7,665 bases of DNA from Deltaproteobacteria bacterium (GTDB lineage: Bacteria > Desulfobacterota > Syntrophia > Syntrophales > JAAYKM01), in contig JAGVTI010000193.1 in assembly GCA_019136935.1 (NCBI GenBank), forward strand, positions 1-7,665, in the 5' to 3' direction. The position numbers and the translations under genes are program-made. Below are positions 5,875 through 7,665 of this stretch, one piece after another. The stretch's first letter is position 1. Each line of letters opens with the position of its first letter. Below the pieces are notes generated by a model, which was given only the letters and a program-made list of their open reading frames with translations, was not told the DNA's origin and did not search any database.

Positions 5875-6539
5875 TGATTATCAAAACCGTTAAGAACATT
5901 CTGGACGCCAACGACCGCATCGCCCGGGATAACCGTTCCCTTTTCGATGCGAACGGCGTGTTCGTCATCAATCTGATGAGTTCCCCCGGGGCGGGGAAAA
6001 CGACCCTCGTGGAAAGAACCATCGAGGCCCTCCGCGCCCGGTACCGCATCGCGGTCATCGAAGGGGACATTCAGGACACCTGCGACGCCGAACGGATCGC
6101 CAGGCTGGATATCCCGGTCACGCAGATCAACACCGGCGGCGCCTGCCACATCGACGGCAACATGGTCCGGGAAGCCCTCCCGAATTTCGATCTGAGCGGC
6201 ATCGACCTGCTGATCACGGAAAATGTCGGGAACCTCGTCTGCCCGGCTGAGTTCAACGTCGGGGAAAACTGCAAGGTCATGATTCTGAGCACCCCGGAAG
6301 GAGCCGACAAACCCATGAAGTACCCCCTGATGTTCCATGAATCGTCGGCCCTGATCATCAACAAGATGGATCTTCTGGACTATGTCGATTTCGACCTGGA
6401 TAAGGCCAGAAGGGACGCCCTGGCCATCAATCCCAAGCTGGCCATCTTCACCGTTTCCTGCAAGACCGGGGAGGGCCTGGCCCCCTGGATTCAGTGGCTG
6501 ACCGGCCAGGTGGAGGCCTTCCGCAAGTCCCGGCCGTGA
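5874..6539 (+). CDS. hypB: Hydrogenase nickel incorporation GTPase HypB
   Basis: SIMIBI-class GTPase that releases nickel to the hydrogenase large subunit together with HypA. The 221 residues include a P-loop SSPGAGKT at 36-43, EGDIQD at 63-68, TGGACH at 87-92 and the NKMD guanine-specificity motif at 163-166. Cys91, His92 and Cys123 (ENVGNLVC) have the spacing of the family G-domain metal site. The N-terminus goes straight to a helix (MIIKTVKNILDAND) with neither the CxxCGC motif of E. coli HypB nor a His-rich stretch, so no high-affinity nickel-storage region is visible. The ATG overlaps the hypD stop by one base, and AAGGAG at 5860-5865 is a good ribosome binding site. The stop overlaps the hypF GTG by 4 nt. 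Confidence 0.96.
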   Translation: MIIKTVKNILDANDRIARDNRSLFDANGVFVINLMSSPGAGKTTLVERTIEALRARYRIAVIEGDIQDTCDAERIARLDIPVTQINTGGACHIDGNMVREALPNFDLSGIDLLITENVGNLVCPAEFNVGENCKVMILSTPEGADKPMKYPLMFHESSALIINKMDLLDYVDFDLDKARRDALAINPKLAIFTVSCKTGEGLAPWIQWLTGQVEAFRKSRP

Positions 6540-7665
6540 TCAAGAGGATTCGTTACCTTTTTTCGGGGATCGTTCAAGGGGTGGGGTTCCGCCCCTTCAT
6601 TTACCGGACGGCCCAGAGGCACCGTCTTTCCGGCTGGGTTCAGAATCGCGCCGACGGGGTCTGGGCCGAAGTGGAGGGATTAGCGTCCGATCTGACTGCC
6701 TTTAAAGAGGACGTGATTTCCAACCCGCCCCCCCTGGCGGAAGTCGCCATTTCCCAGGCCGTCGATCTCCTGCCGACCGGCGAAGAGGGCTTCAAAATCC
6801 TGGAGAGCGAGGGCGGCGAGGCGCGCAAGGTCCATATCGCCCCGGACATCGCCGTCTGCGATGACTGCCTTGCCGAACTCTTCAACCCGGCCGACCGGCG
6901 CCATCGTTACCCATTCATCAACTGCACGAATTGCGGTCCCCGGTTGACGATCATCAGCGATATCCCCTACGACCGCTCCCGGACTTCCATGGCCTGCTTT
7001 CCCATGTGCCCCGCCTGCCGGCGGGAATTCGACGATCCTGACAACCGGCGTTTCCACACCGAGCCGAACGCCTGTCCCGTCTGCGGGCCGATCCTGCAGC
7101 TGCTTGACAAAGACGGCCGGGCGATCCCGACGGCGGATCCGCTCCGGAAAGCCGTCACCGCCCTGAAACGGGGTGATATTCTCGCCATCAAGGGCCTGGG
7201 GGGCTTCCACCTCGCCGTGGACGCCACGAACGAGGAAGCGGTGCAGAAACTCCGTGCCCGCAAGCTCCGGGAAGAAAAACCCTTTGCGATCATGGTCAGG
7301 GACCTGGCGGCGGCCAAAAGGATCGCCCACGTCTCCCCGGAGGAGGAGCGGCTTTTACTGACGCCGCAACGGCCCATCGTACTTTTACACAAAAAATACC
7401 GGTCGGCCATCGCTACGGCCGTCGCCCCCGGCGTCGACACCTTCGGCTTCATGCTCCCCTACACCCCGCTCCACCACCTGCTGATGCAGGAGGATTTTGC
7501 GGCCCTGGTCATGACGAGCGCGAACAAGAGCGACGAACCCATCTGCATCCAAAACCGCGAAGCGGCGGAACGCCTGCGGGGCATCGCCGATTTCTTTCTC
7601 ATCCACCACCGGGACATCCTGGTCCGCTGCGACGACGGCATTGCCGCCGTTTACGCCGGTGCACC
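6536..7665 (+). CDS. hypF: Carbamoyltransferase HypF, 3'-truncated
   Basis: Enzyme that turns carbamoyl phosphate and ATP into the carbamoyl group passed to HypE, the source of the cyanide ligands of the hydrogenase iron. The frame is open to the window edge, with 376 residues of an expected 750-790. Domains are an N-terminal acylphosphatase (about 1-90), with GIVQGVGFRPF and catalytic-type Arg19 and Asn37; two zinc-finger repeats, each C-x2-C-x18-C-x2-C, at Cys108/111/130/133 and Cys158/161/180/183; and a YrdC-like nucleotide-binding domain from about 200, with KGLGGFHLA at 219-227 and a later TSANKSDEP. The Kae1-like C-terminal domain lies outside the window. The start is GTG, overlapping the hypB stop (GTGA); no clear ribosome binding site precedes it, so translation probably depends on coupling to hypB. 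Confidence 0.95.
   Translation, partial: MIKRIRYLFSGIVQGVGFRPFIYRTAQRHRLSGWVQNRADGVWAEVEGLASDLTAFKEDVISNPPPLAEVAISQAVDLLPTGEEGFKILESEGGEARKVHIAPDIAVCDDCLAELFNPADRRHRYPFINCTNCGPRLTIISDIPYDRSRTSMACFPMCPACRREFDDPDNRRFHTEPNACPVCGPILQLLDKDGRAIPTADPLRKAVTALKRGDILAIKGLGGFHLAVDATNEEAVQKLRARKLREEKPFAIMVRDLAAAKRIAHVSPEEERLLLTPQRPIVLLHKKYRSAIATAVAPGVDTFGFMLPYTPLHHLLMQEDFAALVMTSANKSDEPICIQNREAAERLRGIADFFLIHHRDILVRCDDGIAAVYAGA

Overview
This window is one strand of a membrane-bound group 1 [NiFe] hydrogenase locus with its maturation genes. All ten genes read left to right. Nothing in the protein set is a new system: every gene matches a well-known family at motif level. The GC-rich codon use, the anaerobe-type hydrogenase, the tight operon packing and the repeat type in the one gap suggest an anaerobic bacterium, perhaps a Desulfobacterota (Syntrophus- or Geobacter-like) lineage. 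That placement is an impression from memory and was not computed.

Layout: (1) nt 2-3224, structural genes: hyaA (small Fe-S subunit, 5' end outside the window), hyaB (large Ni-Fe subunit) and hyaC (di-heme cytochrome b anchor). (2) nt 3231-4134, hyaD (endopeptidase that trims HyaB) overlapping hypA (nickel delivery). (3) nt 4135-4547, the only real intergenic region. It holds a GC-rich inverted repeat into which a 131-bp MITE-like element has inserted with a 3-bp TGA duplication, then an AT-rich stretch before hypC. (4) nt 4548-7665, hypC, hypD, hypB and hypF. Neighbouring genes overlap by 14, 1 and 4 nt, so they are very likely translated as a coupled unit. hypF runs off the right edge, and hypE is not in the window.

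How the genes work together: HypF (with HypE, presumably elsewhere) makes the cyanide ligands from carbamoyl phosphate. HypC and HypD assemble the Fe(CN)2CO unit and pass it to the HyaB precursor. HypA and HypB insert nickel. HyaD then removes a 15-residue tail from HyaB after His542, and the mature large subunit joins HyaA. The HyaAB dimer is expected to face the periplasm, held by the C-terminal helix of HyaA and by HyaC, and to pass electrons from H2 to the quinone pool.

The points most worth a second look are the nested repeat between hypA and hypC, a perfect 10-bp hairpin around an unused Shine-Dalgarno sequence in the start of hyaD, the same-frame hyaC/hyaD junction with a single UAG between them, and the lack of an N-terminal nickel-binding region in HypB.
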